Assembly (NCBI RefSeq): GCF_000513095.1 | Contig: NZ_BAUT01000006.1 | Coordinates: forward strand, 1-64,000 | Reading direction: 5' to 3' | From: Halalkalibacter wakoensis JCM 9140 | GTDB taxonomy: Bacteria > Bacillota > Bacilli > Bacillales > Bacillaceae_D | DNA length: 64,000 nt | In this document: positions 47,244-56,775 of the stretch, one piece after another | Numbering within the stretch: the stretch's first letter is position 1 | Layout of the letters: each line of letters starts with the position of its first letter | Translations under genes and position numbers: made by a program | Notes under the pieces: model-generated | The model's database searches: none | Seen by the model: only the letters and a program-made list of their open reading frames with translations | Told to the model about the DNA's origin: nothing

Positions 47244-47747
47244 CTATTTTTCTTTTAACTCCATTATTTTTACTCGTGCATATAATTTTCTCACTTCTAT
47301 AAACAATGATTTCAATTGGACATACGAATGATATTTACCGGCTTGCAAAAGGATAAACTCTAGCCGTTCTTCAACATTAACGGGTTTATATAGTAGGGAT
47401 TGAACAGATGAAGTAAGACCAGTTAGATTCGTTACTTGTCTACCATTTAGCCAAAATAACGCATCAATCAATAATGCCAACATGCTGTTCATTTTTTCTT
47501 TTGCTGCAAGTGGGTTTCTATCTTTGTAATACTGTTCAAGTATTGGCCTTTCTTTGTCCCAACAAGCAAACAACATAGGAACAAAAACATCCTTTTCTTC
47601 CCAAGGTCGCTTTTCCATTGTTATATCATAATAGAAAGGAATAGCTTGGCATATGTCTAGAAAAGAAAGAGATTCAGCATCAATGTTCACAACAGTTTGC
47701 TGATAAAAGGGCGAAACTTGAAACGATTCAGGAATGGTTACATTCAT
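47244..47747 (-). CDS. ypoC: YpoC-like protein
   Basis: The 167-residue protein follows nth with an overlapping ATGA, as ypoC does in B. subtilis. It contains IPFYYDI and WEEKDVFVPMLFACWDKERPIL, then an AKEKMNSMLALLIDALFWLNG helix typical of YpoC. Predicted soluble and helical, function unknown. An ATG 20 codons upstream lies inside nth and is rejected. Confidence 0.82.
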   Translation of the reverse strand: MNVTIPESFQVSPFYQQTVVNIDAESLSFLDICQAIPFYYDITMEKRPWEEKDVFVPMLFACWDKERPILEQYYKDRNPLAAKEKMNSMLALLIDALFWLNGRQVTNLTGLTSSVQSLLYKPVNVEERLEFILLQAGKYHSYVQLKSLFIEVRKLYARVKIMELKEK

Positions 47748-48400
47748 TTCGTGGCTCTGGCTTTCATTCTTTTTTGCCCTTCCCGACACATCTCGAGCAA
47801 TGGACACGTTTCACATTGTGGAGACTGTGCTTTGCAATGGTACCTCCCGAAAAAGATAAGCTGATGATGAGAATCGGACCATCGTTCAATTGGAATTTTC
47901 TTCATTAATGTTTCCTCCACTTGACGAACATTGTCTTTCCACCGACAAATGGCTAGTCGTTTTGAGACACGTTCAACATGTGTATCAACCGCAATAGCCG
48001 GGACACCAAAGGCTACAGAGGCAACTACATTGGCCGTTTTCCTTCCCACCCCAGCTAATGTAACTAATTCATCCCTATCTTTTGGAACCTCCCCATTAAA
48101 ATCTTCAATTAGTGATTGCGCAAGTTTTTTTATGTTTTTTGCTTTACTACGAAACAATCCGATTGAACGAATATCTTGCTCCAGTTCTTCAAGTGGTACA
48201 GCTAAATAATCTTCCGGTTGCTTATATTTTTCAAACAATTTAGGTGTCACTTTATTTACAAGTGCATCTGTACATTGAGCAGATAATAAAACAGCAATGA
48301 CCAATTCAAAAGGATTTGAATGAGTTAATTCACATTCTGCTTCAGGATACATCTCGGCAATGACATCTAAAGCTTCGATTGTTTGTTTCTTTGATAACAT
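47744..48400 (-). CDS. nth: Endonuclease III
   Basis: Nth removes oxidised pyrimidines and cleaves the abasic site. The 218-residue protein has LLSAQCTDALVNKV, the helix-hairpin-helix LAGVGRKTANVV with the catalytic lysine, the aspartate in VDTHVERVS, and the 4Fe-4S loop CKAQSPQCETCPLLEMC (spacing 6-2-5, as expected). It follows dnaD by 15 bases. Confidence 0.95.
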   Translation of the reverse strand: MLSKKQTIEALDVIAEMYPEAECELTHSNPFELVIAVLLSAQCTDALVNKVTPKLFEKYKQPEDYLAVPLEELEQDIRSIGLFRSKAKNIKKLAQSLIEDFNGEVPKDRDELVTLAGVGRKTANVVASVAFGVPAIAVDTHVERVSKRLAICRWKDNVRQVEETLMKKIPIERWSDSHHQLIFFGRYHCKAQSPQCETCPLLEMCREGQKRMKARATK

Positions 48401-48415
48401 TTCTTTCTTCCTCTC

Positions 48416-49120
48416 CTACGACTTGTCAAGCCAACTAAAACTAGGATAAGATTCTGCTTTTGCTCTCTTTTGCTCTTGTTTAGGTGGATTTTGGTATTTG
48501 CGAAATTTTTCTCCATGCGTACGAGCTTGTTCCGCTGTTTTGACCCCATTACGCTTCCACTCAAAAAGAATACGATCAATATATCGAAAATTTAATTTCC
48601 CTGATACAACGGCCTCACGCAATGCCTGCGTAATAAGTTCAACTGTATGTTTATCTTGATCGATCCACATACCTAACGTTTCTGCTTCAATGGGAGACAA
48701 TGGTCTGCAGAATTCTTCCTCAAATCGTTGGTACAACAATCCTTCTTGATTTTCTTTTTGTTTCTCTTCAAGTTGCGCTTCCTCTCCTTTTACAAATTGT
48801 AAAAGGCGGTGCCATAGCGGTTCAAGCGTATAATATTCAAACAAAATACCTTGTTCATCCCATTTTTTTTCAAGTGTTAGAAATCCTTTTCGAATTAATC
48901 TTCCTAAAAGCTCAGCGCATTCATTCATTGAATAAGACATTCGTTCACTTAAAAATTCAGGTGTTGGAAACCCATCACCATCATCGATAAAAGCTTGGAC
49001 ATGTAGCAATGCTACAAGCTCTTCTTCCTTTAGCCCTAAACGGTGATAATATTGCAACAACAAAGAAGGTATTGTGATATGTTTTTGAGTTGTCCATTTT
49101 ACAAGTAAGTTTTGATCCAT
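48416..49120 (-). CDS. dnaD: DNA replication initiation and restart protein DnaD
   Basis: DnaD loads the replicative helicase with DnaB and DnaI. The 234-residue protein has an N-terminal winged helix (about 15-110) and a C-terminal DnaB_2 domain (about 140-200) ending with ALREAVVSGKLNFRYIDRILFEWKRNGVKT, the expected YxxxIxxxW-type motif. ATG 49120 is chosen for AGAGGTG eight bases upstream and the family start MDQNLLVKW. Confidence 0.93.
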   Translation of the reverse strand: MDQNLLVKWTTQKHITIPSLLLQYYHRLGLKEEELVALLHVQAFIDDGDGFPTPEFLSERMSYSMNECAELLGRLIRKGFLTLEKKWDEQGILFEYYTLEPLWHRLLQFVKGEEAQLEEKQKENQEGLLYQRFEEEFCRPLSPIEAETLGMWIDQDKHTVELITQALREAVVSGKLNFRYIDRILFEWKRNGVKTAEQARTHGEKFRKYQNPPKQEQKRAKAESYPSFSWLDKS

Positions 49121-49217
49121 TTTTGAAACACCTCTGTCCTTTATTATAACACGACAGGACGAACTAGTCGTTTCCTTTTCCTTACACGTCTCTATGTAGC
49201 GAGAACACAAAAAGGAA

Positions 49218-49258
49218 GGGTGCGTTAAAAAGGTTTAAGCTACCTTTTTAACGCACCC
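49218..49258 (-). terminator. Terminator of asnS
   Basis: A perfect 17-base stem GGGTGCGTTAAAAAGGT / ACCTTTTTAACGCACCC, then TTCCTTTTT on the minus strand. It lies between asnS and dnaD, so dnaD-nth-ypoC may have its own promoter. Confidence 0.75.
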
Positions 49259-49279
49259 ATATATCTTTTCCTACTTCCT

Positions 49280-50571
49280 TTATGGATACAAGCGATTTAA
49301 AAGTCTTGGGAAAGGAATCGTTTCACGTACATGTTCGACACCGGAAATCCAAGCGACTGTTCGCTCAAGTCCAAGTCCGAAGCCAGAATGTGGAACAGAA
49401 CCATATTGACGAAGATCCAAGTACCATTGATATGCTTCAAGTGATAAATGATGTTTTTCAATGTTTGCTTTTAACAATTCATAATCATGAATCCGCTCTG
49501 AACCACCAATGATTTCTCCATAACCTTCAGGGGCAATTAAATCTGCACATAGCACCACATCTTCTCTGTTCGGGTCAGGTTGCATGTAAAATGGTTTCAG
49601 TGAAGTTGGATAATGCGTAATGAAAACAGGCTTTTCATAATGCTCAGCAATGGCCGTTTCATGCGGAGAACCGAAATCATCTCCCCATTCTATATCATCA
49701 AACCCCTTATCTTTTAAGAACGTTATCGCTTCATCATACGTGATTCGTGGAAACGGTGCTTGAATTGCTTCAAGTTTTGAAAGGTCACGCCCTAACGTTT
49801 TCAACTCTAGCTGACAACTCTTTAAAACGGATTGAACAACATAAGAGACATATTGCTCCTGAATCTCTAGATTTTCATTAAATTCAACAAATGCCATTTC
49901 AGGTTCAATCATCCAAAACTCAATTAAATGACGGCGTGTTTTCGATTTTTCGGCACGAAACGTTGGTCCAAATGAAAAAACACGCCCCATCGCCATGGCT
50001 GCGGCTCCATGTATAACTGTCCACTTTGAGAAAGATAAGCATCTTCATCGAAATATTTTGTTGCAAACAACTCCGACGTCCCCTCAGGGGCACTACCAGT
50101 TAAGATAGGTGGATCAATTTTCACAAAATCATTGTTATTAAAAAACTCATATGTTGAACGAATAATTTCATTTCTAATTTTCATTACTTCATGCTGACGT
50201 TTGGAACGTAACCATAAGTGACGATGATCCATTAAAAATTCGGTTCCATGCTCTTTAGGTGTTATAGGATAATCAGTCGCTTCATGCAATACCTCAATAT
50301 TTGTTACAGTTAGTTCGTATCCAGACGGAGCACGTTCATCAGCCCGAACCATTCCCGTTACATATATAGAACTTTCTTGTGTTAAATTTTTAGCTTTTTG
50401 GAACATTTCTTCCGCTACTTCAGCTTTAACAACGACACCTTGAATAAAGCCTGTCCCATCTCTTAATTGTAAAAAAGCAATCTTTCCGCTAGAACGCTTG
50501 CCTGCAAGCCAAGCTCCAATTGTCACTTCCTGCTCGACAAATTGTCCCACTTTTGCAATTGTTGTTTTCAC
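49280..50571 (-). CDS. asnS: Asparaginyl-tRNA synthetase (frameshifted)
   Basis: AsnS charges tRNA-Asn. The OB-fold anticodon domain ([27 protein letters not shown]), motif 2 ([21 protein letters not shown]) and motif 3 ([13 protein letters not shown]) are all present. The frame breaks near 50005-50008: GGAGCCGCAGCC should read GGANGCCGCAGCC to give [18 protein letters not shown]. Restored length is 430 residues, normal for the family. GTG 50571 is chosen because AGGAGGT lies six bases upstream and the sequence then begins MKTTI as in B. subtilis. Confidence 0.93.
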
Positions 50572-50664
50572 TTTCATACCTCCTACTATGTATACCATTA
50601 AACATTATACCCTTGTCGAATTTTTCAAGTCAATTCATGAAATAAAAATTCGTTATAATATGGC

Positions 50665-50715
50665 AGGGGGTGTACGAAAGGCTAACAACATACCTTCTCG
50701 TACACCCCCTTTTTT
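50665..50715 (+). terminator. Hairpin with a plus-strand T run between asnS and aspB
   Basis: A stem AGGGGGTGTACGA / TCGTACACCCCCT is followed by TTTTTT on the plus strand. Both flanking genes are on the minus strand, where no T tract follows the stem. It would stop plus-strand (antisense) transcripts best, and might act weakly after aspB. Confidence 0.55.
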
Positions 50716-50719
50716 CAAA

Positions 50720-51903
50720 TTAATTCGAGTGTTTTTTTACGAATCGCTCAATACGTGTTAATGCTTCTTCTAATGCATCAAATGAAGTCGCATAAGATAA
50801 GCGTACATTTTGAGGTGTACCAAAACCTGAACCAGGCACTAAAGCAACCTTTTCTTCCTCTAAAATAGCTTCAACCCAAGCATCTACATGAGTAAAACCA
50901 TTTAGTTTGGCCGCTTCACTAACATTCGGAAATAAATAAAATGCACCTTTTGGCTTCACGCAATAAACACCTGGAATCGAAATTAACTTTTCATAAACCC
51001 CATTTAAACGTTCTTCAAATGCTTGTCTCATTGTCTCTACAGACCCATCATCTTCTGTATACGCCGCGATCGTTCCATATTGTGCATTGGTTGTTGGATT
51101 CGACGTACTGTGACTCGCAAGATTGGTCATGGCCTTAATAATTTCAGCATTTCCAGCTGCATATCCAATTCTCCAGCCAGTCATTGAGTGTGACTTAGAT
51201 ACACCATTTACGACAATTGTTTGCTCTTTTAAAGCGTCTGAAAGCTGAGCAATCGAAGTATGTGAAGCTCCACCATATACAAGCTTCTCGTAAATTTCAT
51301 CGGAAACAATTAATACATCGTGTTTGATGCAAACCTCTCCTAGTTCACGCAACTCTTCTTCGGAATACATAGATCCAGTTGGGTTACTTGGAGAGTTAAG
51401 AATAAATGCTTTTGTTTTTTCTGTAATAGCTTCTTCAAGTTGTCTAGCTGTTACTTTAAAATCATTGCTTTCTAGCCCTTCAATATAAACTGGTTCACCG
51501 TCAGCAAGCTTTACCTGCTCAGGATAACTCACCCAATAAGGTGTTGGAATAATACTTCATCCCCATCATCTAATATCGCTTGAAATAATGTATATAAAAC
51601 ATGTTTAGCTCCAGATCCCACTAGTATTTCAGCTGGTGAATAGGTGATTTGTTGATCGGATTTAAACTTACCTATAATGGCTTCTTTTAATTTTGGCAAA
51701 CCAGCAGAAGGAGTGTATTTTGTATGACCTTCTTCCATTGATTTAACAGCAGCGTCAATTATGTATTGCGGTGTATTAAAATCTGGCTCTCCTGCTCCTA
51801 AACCAATCACATCATGGCCTTGTTCTTTCAGTTCTTTTGCTTTTGCTGTAATTGCAAGAGTCGTTGAAGGTGTTAATGTTGAAACTCTTTTAGCTAATTT
51901 CAT
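50720..51903 (-). CDS. aspB: Aspartate aminotransferase, class I (frameshifted)
   Basis: AspB interconverts aspartate and oxaloacetate with glutamate. It has GLGAGEPDFNTP, SNPTGSMYSEEEL, the PLP lysine in NGVSKSHSMTGWRIGY, and VRLSYATS near the end. The frame is lost near 51552: GTATTATTCC should read GTAATTATTCC to give DEVIIPTPYWVSYPEQ. Restored length is 394 residues. ATG 51903 (MKLAKRV) follows GGGAGGG. The gene sits between ypmB and asnS as in B. subtilis. Confidence 0.93.
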
Positions 51904-51971
51904 ATGTATGTCCCTCCCAAGTAATATACTATACACTATAAATTGTTGCTTATGATCCTTCAAGTGTCAAA

Positions 51972-52457
51972 TCACAAATCTGTTCGCAATAAATACCTTT
52001 TCATAAATGTCCCATCCTCAAAGGTAACATAATAATACCCTTTTCGATTTTCATGGTTCACATAAGTGATTTCATAAACAGGTAAACCGCGTTCAAATCC
52101 AAGCTTGACTGTTTCGATCCGCTCAACATCCTCATTGGTCGTGACGATCTCCAATGCCTCTTCCTTCGTTATTCCATCCTGTGCTTTTTCGATATGATGA
52201 AAATCATAGTCTGCTGATACCCATACATATGTGTCGATCCCTTCGTCATCCACTCCACTAAAGACGTAATACGCATCTGTTCCATGAAAATACATGACAT
52301 CTGAAATCATGGTTAACAAAGATTGGCCTTTTACATATCGCTCTGCTTGTTCATAATGATGTTCTAATGGCTCTCGTATTATTTGATACGCATAGACACT
52401 AAGACCCGTAAAAATTAAAAACAAAAACAGTATAATAATGATTATCCATTTTCTCAT
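51972..52457 (-). CDS. ypmB: YpmB-like membrane-anchored PepSY-type protein
   Basis: The 161-residue protein has an N-terminal membrane anchor (WIIIIILFLFLIFTGLSVYAY) and an extracytoplasmic part with two PepSY-like beta units (ADYDFHHIEKAQDGITKEEALEIV and YEITYVNHENRKGYYYVTFEDG). Position between ypmA and aspB is as in B. subtilis. ATG 52457 is chosen because GGGG lies in the SD window and a TTG four codons earlier includes it. Function unknown. Confidence 0.83.
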   Translation of the reverse strand: MRKWIIIIILFLFLIFTGLSVYAYQIIREPLEHHYEQAERYVKGQSLLTMISDVMYFHGTDAYYVFSGVDDEGIDTYVWVSADYDFHHIEKAQDGITKEEALEIVTTNEDVERIETVKLGFERGLPVYEITYVNHENRKGYYYVTFEDGTFMKRYLLRTDL

Positions 52458-52470
52458 ATCTGTCCCCAAA

Positions 52471-52641
52471 CTACGTACGATAAATCGTAAAAACCATTGT
52501 AGTGTCGTCCGTTTTATCTAAAGACAACCCAAACAGGAAGTCTTCGTCTTTAAGAGTTCGATTTAAGGCATCAACAACTTTATATGTGTCTTCTGCTTTT
52601 TTTAATTTCGTTGTAGATAATGGAACGATGTGTTGATTCAT
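52471..52641 (-). CDS. ypmA: YpmA-like small protein, 56 aa (DUF4264)
   Basis: A strong SD (GGAGGAG) precedes ATG 52641. The product has the same length as B. subtilis YpmA and shares its pattern: LSTTKLKKAEDTYKVVDALNRTLK, FLFGLSLDK and the FTIYRT ending. It lies 13 bases upstream of ypmB, as expected. Function unknown. Confidence 0.88.
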   Translation of the reverse strand: MNQHIVPLSTTKLKKAEDTYKVVDALNRTLKDEDFLFGLSLDKTDDTTMVFTIYRT

Positions 52642-52755
52642 TTAATCTCCTCCATAAAAAAATAGTTCTTTCCTTCATGCACAACTTTTGCTAAACATAG
52701 TAACGGTCATGTCGGCTATACTAAACATACGCCAAACAAAAGGGGGCGTAAACGA

Positions 52756-52911
52756 TTGTCTAACCATTTTCAATCAATAGCAAAGCGATACCAACAAGAA
52801 AAGGAAGAAATCGCCTTGTTGCGCCGCGACGGATTGAAGTGGCATGAAGTTTTTCCAATTTCAATTCGTCAGACGTTATTTCCTGCTTATTTTGAAAGAG
52901 AACAAGAATAA
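52756..52911 (+). CDS. Small basic-acidic protein, 51 aa, unknown
   Basis: A TTG start at 52756 has GGGGGCG seven bases upstream, and an efficient terminator follows 70 bases after the stop. The product SNHFQSIAKRYQQEKEEIALLRRDGLKWHEV..PISIRQTLFPAYFE has a charged helix and then an HTH-like or amphipathic helix. It is on the opposite strand from both neighbours (ypmA and the MBL-like gene). I do not recognise it. Start and terminator signals support a real gene. Confidence 0.55.
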   Translation: MSNHFQSIAKRYQQEKEEIALLRRDGLKWHEVFPISIRQTLFPAYFEREQE

Positions 52912-52982
52912 AACGACGTATGTTCATCATACGGGAAAAACGGCTAAAAATACAGCCGAAATATGAAGCCTACTCACACCTC

Positions 52983-53022
52983 AAAATGTTCTGCACCAAT
53001 GCCTCGTGCAGAACATTTTTTT
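52983..53022 (+). terminator. Terminator of the 51-aa gene
   Basis: Stem AAAATGTTCTGCAC / GTGCAGAACATTTT followed by a T run on the plus strand. Confidence 0.85.
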
Positions 53023-53029
53023 ATTTTTT

Positions 53030-53896
53030 TTACTTTGCCGCTTGAAAATGAACCGTTACGAGCTCATAATCTGTTTGACTCACTTTTACAATCACTGACC
53101 CATTTTGCTTCGTGCGGTACGTATCAATCCATGTTTCTTGTAATCGTTCCAACAATTGACCACTCACTTCTCCATTCTCTCTCGTAAATAGAATGGCGAC
53201 TTGAGGATCCAATTCATTTAAAAACCGTTGAGAAGTTCCATTATTTGTTCCAAATTCTGCAACCTTTAATAATGAGACTGGAGAAAGTCCTTTTTGCACC
53301 CAATCTTTTTCAAGTTCTTCGTTTGCTTCTGAAGAGAAGAAAAATTGATGCTTATTATGAACAGTCACCAAAAACGATAATGTTGGCATAATGGACGACT
53401 TACTAGGCAAAATCTTTACTTCTACATGATCCGCTAACCTTTCTTCTTGTTTATCAGACCACCCGATAATATCAACGTCCAAATGTTCATATTGTGTCTT
53501 CGCTTGATTCATTCCTGCCTCTGGCACAATTAATGTCTTAACACCTAGACGAGACGTTACTTCTTCTACATTGCCACTATATTCTTTTTCAAACCGCGGT
53601 AAAATAATGGTTTCAATGGAAGAAACATTAAGCTTTTTCAAACGAAAAAACAATGATTCCGCACAATCATTAGATCCTGTACCAATCAAGACAGATTCCT
53701 CATTTGGTAGTTCAACATATGTTGCCTCTCCATTAGGAAGATCCAAAAACACGAACCCTATATCTTCTTCTTCTAATTGTAAATCTAATTCGACTTCTTC
53801 GTCTTGACCGTTTGATGTAATGACCATACGAACCTCTAGGCCTAACATCACACTTAAAACAACAAAACATAAAAGTCCAATAAAGAGTTTACGCAT
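53030..53896 (-). CDS. Membrane-anchored, catalytically degenerate ComEC/MBL-like protein
   Basis: The 288-residue protein has an N-terminal anchor (LFIGLLCFVVLSVMLGLEV), an acidic linker, then a region resembling the metallo-beta-lactamase domain of ComEC-type proteins: FVFLDLPNGEATYVELPNEESVLIGTG (49-74), LKKLNVSSIETIILP (86-100), and VKTLIVPE later. The zinc motif HxHxDH expected at about 100-106 is replaced by RFEKEY, so metal hydrolysis is unlikely. ATG 53896 follows GGAGGGATC. It lies 34 bases downstream of dinG. Function unknown. Confidence 0.65.
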   Translation of the reverse strand: MRKLFIGLLCFVVLSVMLGLEVRMVITSNGQDEEVELDLQLEEEDIGFVFLDLPNGEATYVELPNEESVLIGTGSNDCAESLFFRLKKLNVSSIETIILPRFEKEYSGNVEEVTSRLGVKTLIVPEAGMNQAKTQYEHLDVDIIGWSDKQEERLADHVEVKILPSKSSIMPTLSFLVTVHNKHQFFFSSEANEELEKDWVQKGLSPVSLLKVAEFGTNNGTSQRFLNELDPQVAILFTRENGEVSGQLLERLQETWIDTYRTKQNGSVIVKVSQTDYELVTVHFQAAK

Positions 53897-53930
53897 TATG
53901 TCAGATCCCTCCAAATCATTGAATCGAAAC

Positions 53931-56747
53931 TTACATAAAGTCTTTATAGTTCTCTAACAATTCTTCCAATTTCCCTTCATAAACAGGTACATTCGGCAAA
54001 GACCGAATAAATTGTTTTCCGTAGCGAGTTGTTGAAATACGTCGATCAAAAACAAATACACAACCGCGATCATGAGTTGTTCGAATTAATCGGCCAAACC
54101 CCTGTTTGAAACGGATGATCGCTTGAGGGAGAGAAATGTCCATAAATGGGTTTCCTCCTTCTGTCTTCGCTTTTTCATATTGAGCTTGTAACAATGGCTG
54201 ATCGGGAGGTGAAAAAGGCAGACGGACAATGACAAGTGTCTTCAGCTCATCACCAGGTAAATCAATGCCTTCCCAAAAGCTACTCGTTCCAAAAAGCACA
54301 GCTTGGTCTGTTTGTTTAAACATCTTCATTAACTTAGCTCTACTTCCACTTGTTACTCCCTGACCTATCATTTGAAACGTTCCAAGTTCATTCAACTTTT
54401 TCAAATGATGATACACTTGTTTAAGCATTTCATAGGATGTAAAAAGGACTAACATTTTTCCGCTTGACATCTCCATCATTCTCCAAATTTTGATGGCTAC
54501 TTCCACTGCAAATTCCTCATCACTCACTTCTTTTATAGCAGGAAGATCCGTTGGTAAAAGCATCCGTACTTGATCAACATAGGAAAAAGGTGACGGAATA
54601 AAGCTCGTTTCTACACCAAAATCAATCAGTCCTAAACGCTTTATTTGGTAATCAAACGATCCATTAACAGCAAGGGTGGCCGATGTCATGACAACACTTT
54701 TTTTCTTAGCAAAAAAGTGATCAGCAAGAAGATCTGAGACATCAATTGGTTTACTGTAAAGAAAAGTTGCATTTTTTGCTCCTCTTGGCTCTACCTCGAT
54801 CCAATACACCATATTAGGATCATGTTCAAGAAGCAACTCATATAATGTTTGTTCTTCTTCCATTAAACGTTCTATAAATCCAGTTGCATCTGCAATGAAG
54901 CTTCTGGCTTTAAATGTCATATCGTCCTTTTTATCAGAAAAAGGAGCTAACCAAGATTGTAAAATTTTCATACAATCTTTTGTTTGCATATGCACCCTCA
55001 TGGCACATTCTAGAATAGCTTGCCACATAGAGCCCTTTTCCTTAAACGTTTCATATCGGTAACGCAAGCGGCCAACATCTGTCGAACTAGATTGATTTTT
55101 AGATAAAACATATCCATGTAGCATCCTAAACAATTCATCTATTTCATCTTTTACGTTCTGCACCATTTCTGCCATAACAGCAAGATTCATATTTGCATGA
55201 ACTTGATACTCTTGGATAAGTTGGTCCAGTTGTTCAATAATGCTATCTTCTTGATTGACTCCTAATCGTTGAAACAAAAAAGCAAATGACAGGAAGTCGA
55301 CTTTTGCGCCTAAGTGGTCACTTGCCGTTTCCTCAAGATGATGAGCTTCATCTAAAATGACATATGAATACGAAGGTAGCAACCTTTCATCATGGACGAG
55401 ATCTGTACACAAAAGCGCATGATTTGTTACAACAATATTAGAATTCTGCGCTTTCTTTCTCGCTCTGTGATAAAAGCATCGCGAAAACCAAGGACTGTAC
55501 CGACCAAGATCAGATGTAGCATCACTTTGAACTTCATACCAGTATCCCTTTCCACCAGATGGAAGGTTCAGTTCTTCAATATCCCCATTTTCCGTCTCTG
55601 TTAACCAAATTAATAACATCGCTTTTGTTAATAGAACATCGTAACTGTCTTCAGCGATGGTTTGTAACGATTGTTCAAATTTCCGTAAACATAAATAATG
55701 ACTTCTCCCTTTTAAAAGCGTGATGGTAACTTGAAACGGGAGCAAATGATTTAAAAGTGGCAAATCTCGAGATAATAACTGCTCTTGTAAAGGGATGGTT
55801 TTCGTACTAATGATCACCGGTTCTTGAGTCGTGTGTGAAAAAAAGGCTGCCGGAAGTAAATAAGCCAAAGACTTTCCGGTACCCGTTCCAGCCTCAATTA
55901 TTTTATGAACATTTTTTCTAAATGCCTCATTTACTTGAAGCATCATGTCTTTTTGACCTTGTCTGAGTTCATACTGCAAGAAAGCTGATTGCATTTTCCC
56001 TTTATCTGCATATAGCATTTCTAAAAAGTCCTCAAATGATTCAAATTGATTGCTTTCATTAGCAACCTCCACCTCTTCTACCTTTTTTAAGGCAAGTTGC
56101 CGATAACAATCATAAGAATCATCCGTTTCACCTTGAAGGAGTTTGTCTTGGATAACCTTTTGCAACATCGGTTCAAGATCACTTTTAAAACTTCGAGATA
56201 TTGGTGCTAGCTGTTGAAGCGTTAATATTGGGAGTTGCTTAATCTTATGTAATAATGATAAAAAAAGAGCCGCTGTTACTTCTGCATCGCTGTCAGCTTG
56301 ATGGGGACGGTCATGACTAAAACCAAGTTGCTCAGCTAATTGACCTAATTTATAACTTTCTTGTTTAGGCAACAGCACTCTAGACAGCTCGACCGTGTCA
56401 TACTTCGGTATATTAGGAAATCTTTTCCCGATTAGTTCCAGTTGGTTCGTTAAAAAAGCATAATCAAAATCGACATTGTGAGCAACGAAGCTACTATTTT
56501 CAAATAGCAACAGCAGTTCATGACTAATTTCTTGAAAAGAAGGGGCATTTTTGACCATATCATCAGAAATACCCGTCAGCTCCTCAATAAATGCTGGAAT
56601 AGGCTGTCCAGGATTTACAAATGTAGCAAATGTCTCGACAATTTCGTTGTCCTCAATCACAACAGCGCCTATTTGAATGACTCGATCTCCTTTAGCGACT
56701 GAATGACCTGTCGTCTCGACATCCACTACAGTATATCGTTCTTTCAT
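53931..56747 (-). CDS. dinG: DinG-family helicase with DEDDh 3'-5' exonuclease domain
   Basis: The 938 residues combine a DnaQ-like exonuclease (TVVDVETTG near 6-14 and HNVDFDYAFL, then HQADSDAEVTA) with an XPD/DinG-type helicase (Walker A EAGTGTGKSLAYLLPA near 285, DEAHHLEE, and C-terminal GSSFWEGIDLPGD plus QGFGRLIRT). The linked exonuclease is typical of Firmicute DinG. Length is near B. subtilis DinG (931). It sits between the TPR gene and the MBL-like gene. Confidence 0.93.
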   Translation of the reverse strand: MKERYTVVDVETTGHSVAKGDRVIQIGAVVIEDNEIVETFATFVNPGQPIPAFIEELTGISDDMVKNAPSFQEISHELLLLFENSSFVAHNVDFDYAFLTNQLELIGKRFPNIPKYDTVELSRVLLPKQESYKLGQLAEQLGFSHDRPHQADSDAEVTAALFLSLLHKIKQLPILTLQQLAPISRSFKSDLEPMLQKVIQDKLLQGETDDSYDCYRQLALKKVEEVEVANESNQFESFEDFLEMLYADKGKMQSAFLQYELRQGQKDMMLQVNEAFRKNVHKIIEAGTGTGKSLAYLLPAAFFSHTTQEPVIISTKTIPLQEQLLSRDLPLLNHLLPFQVTITLLKGRSHYLCLRKFEQSLQTIAEDSYDVLLTKAMLLIWLTETENGDIEELNLPSGGKGYWYEVQSDATSDLGRYSPWFSRCFYHRARKKAQNSNIVVTNHALLCTDLVHDERLLPSYSYVILDEAHHLEETASDHLGAKVDFLSFAFLFQRLGVNQEDSIIEQLDQLIQEYQVHANMNLAVMAEMVQNVKDEIDELFRMLHGYVLSKNQSSSTDVGRLRYRYETFKEKGSMWQAILECAMRVHMQTKDCMKILQSWLAPFSDKKDDMTFKARSFIADATGFIERLMEEEQTLYELLLEHDPNMVYWIEVEPRGAKNATFLYSKPIDVSDLLADHFFAKKKSVVMTSATLAVNGSFDYQIKRLGLIDFGVETSFIPSPFSYVDQVRMLLPTDLPAIKEVSDEEFAVEVAIKIWRMMEMSSGKMLVLFTSYEMLKQVYHHLKKLNELGTFQMIGQGVTSGSRAKLMKMFKQTDQAVLFGTSSFWEGIDLPGDELKTLVIVRLPFSPPDQPLLQAQYEKAKTEGGNPFMDISLPQAIIRFKQGFGRLIRTTHDRGCVFVFDRRISTTRYGKQFIRSLPNVPVYEGKLEELLENYKDFM

Positions 56748-56775
56748 AGTTCACCTCATCTACGTAAAACACTTA

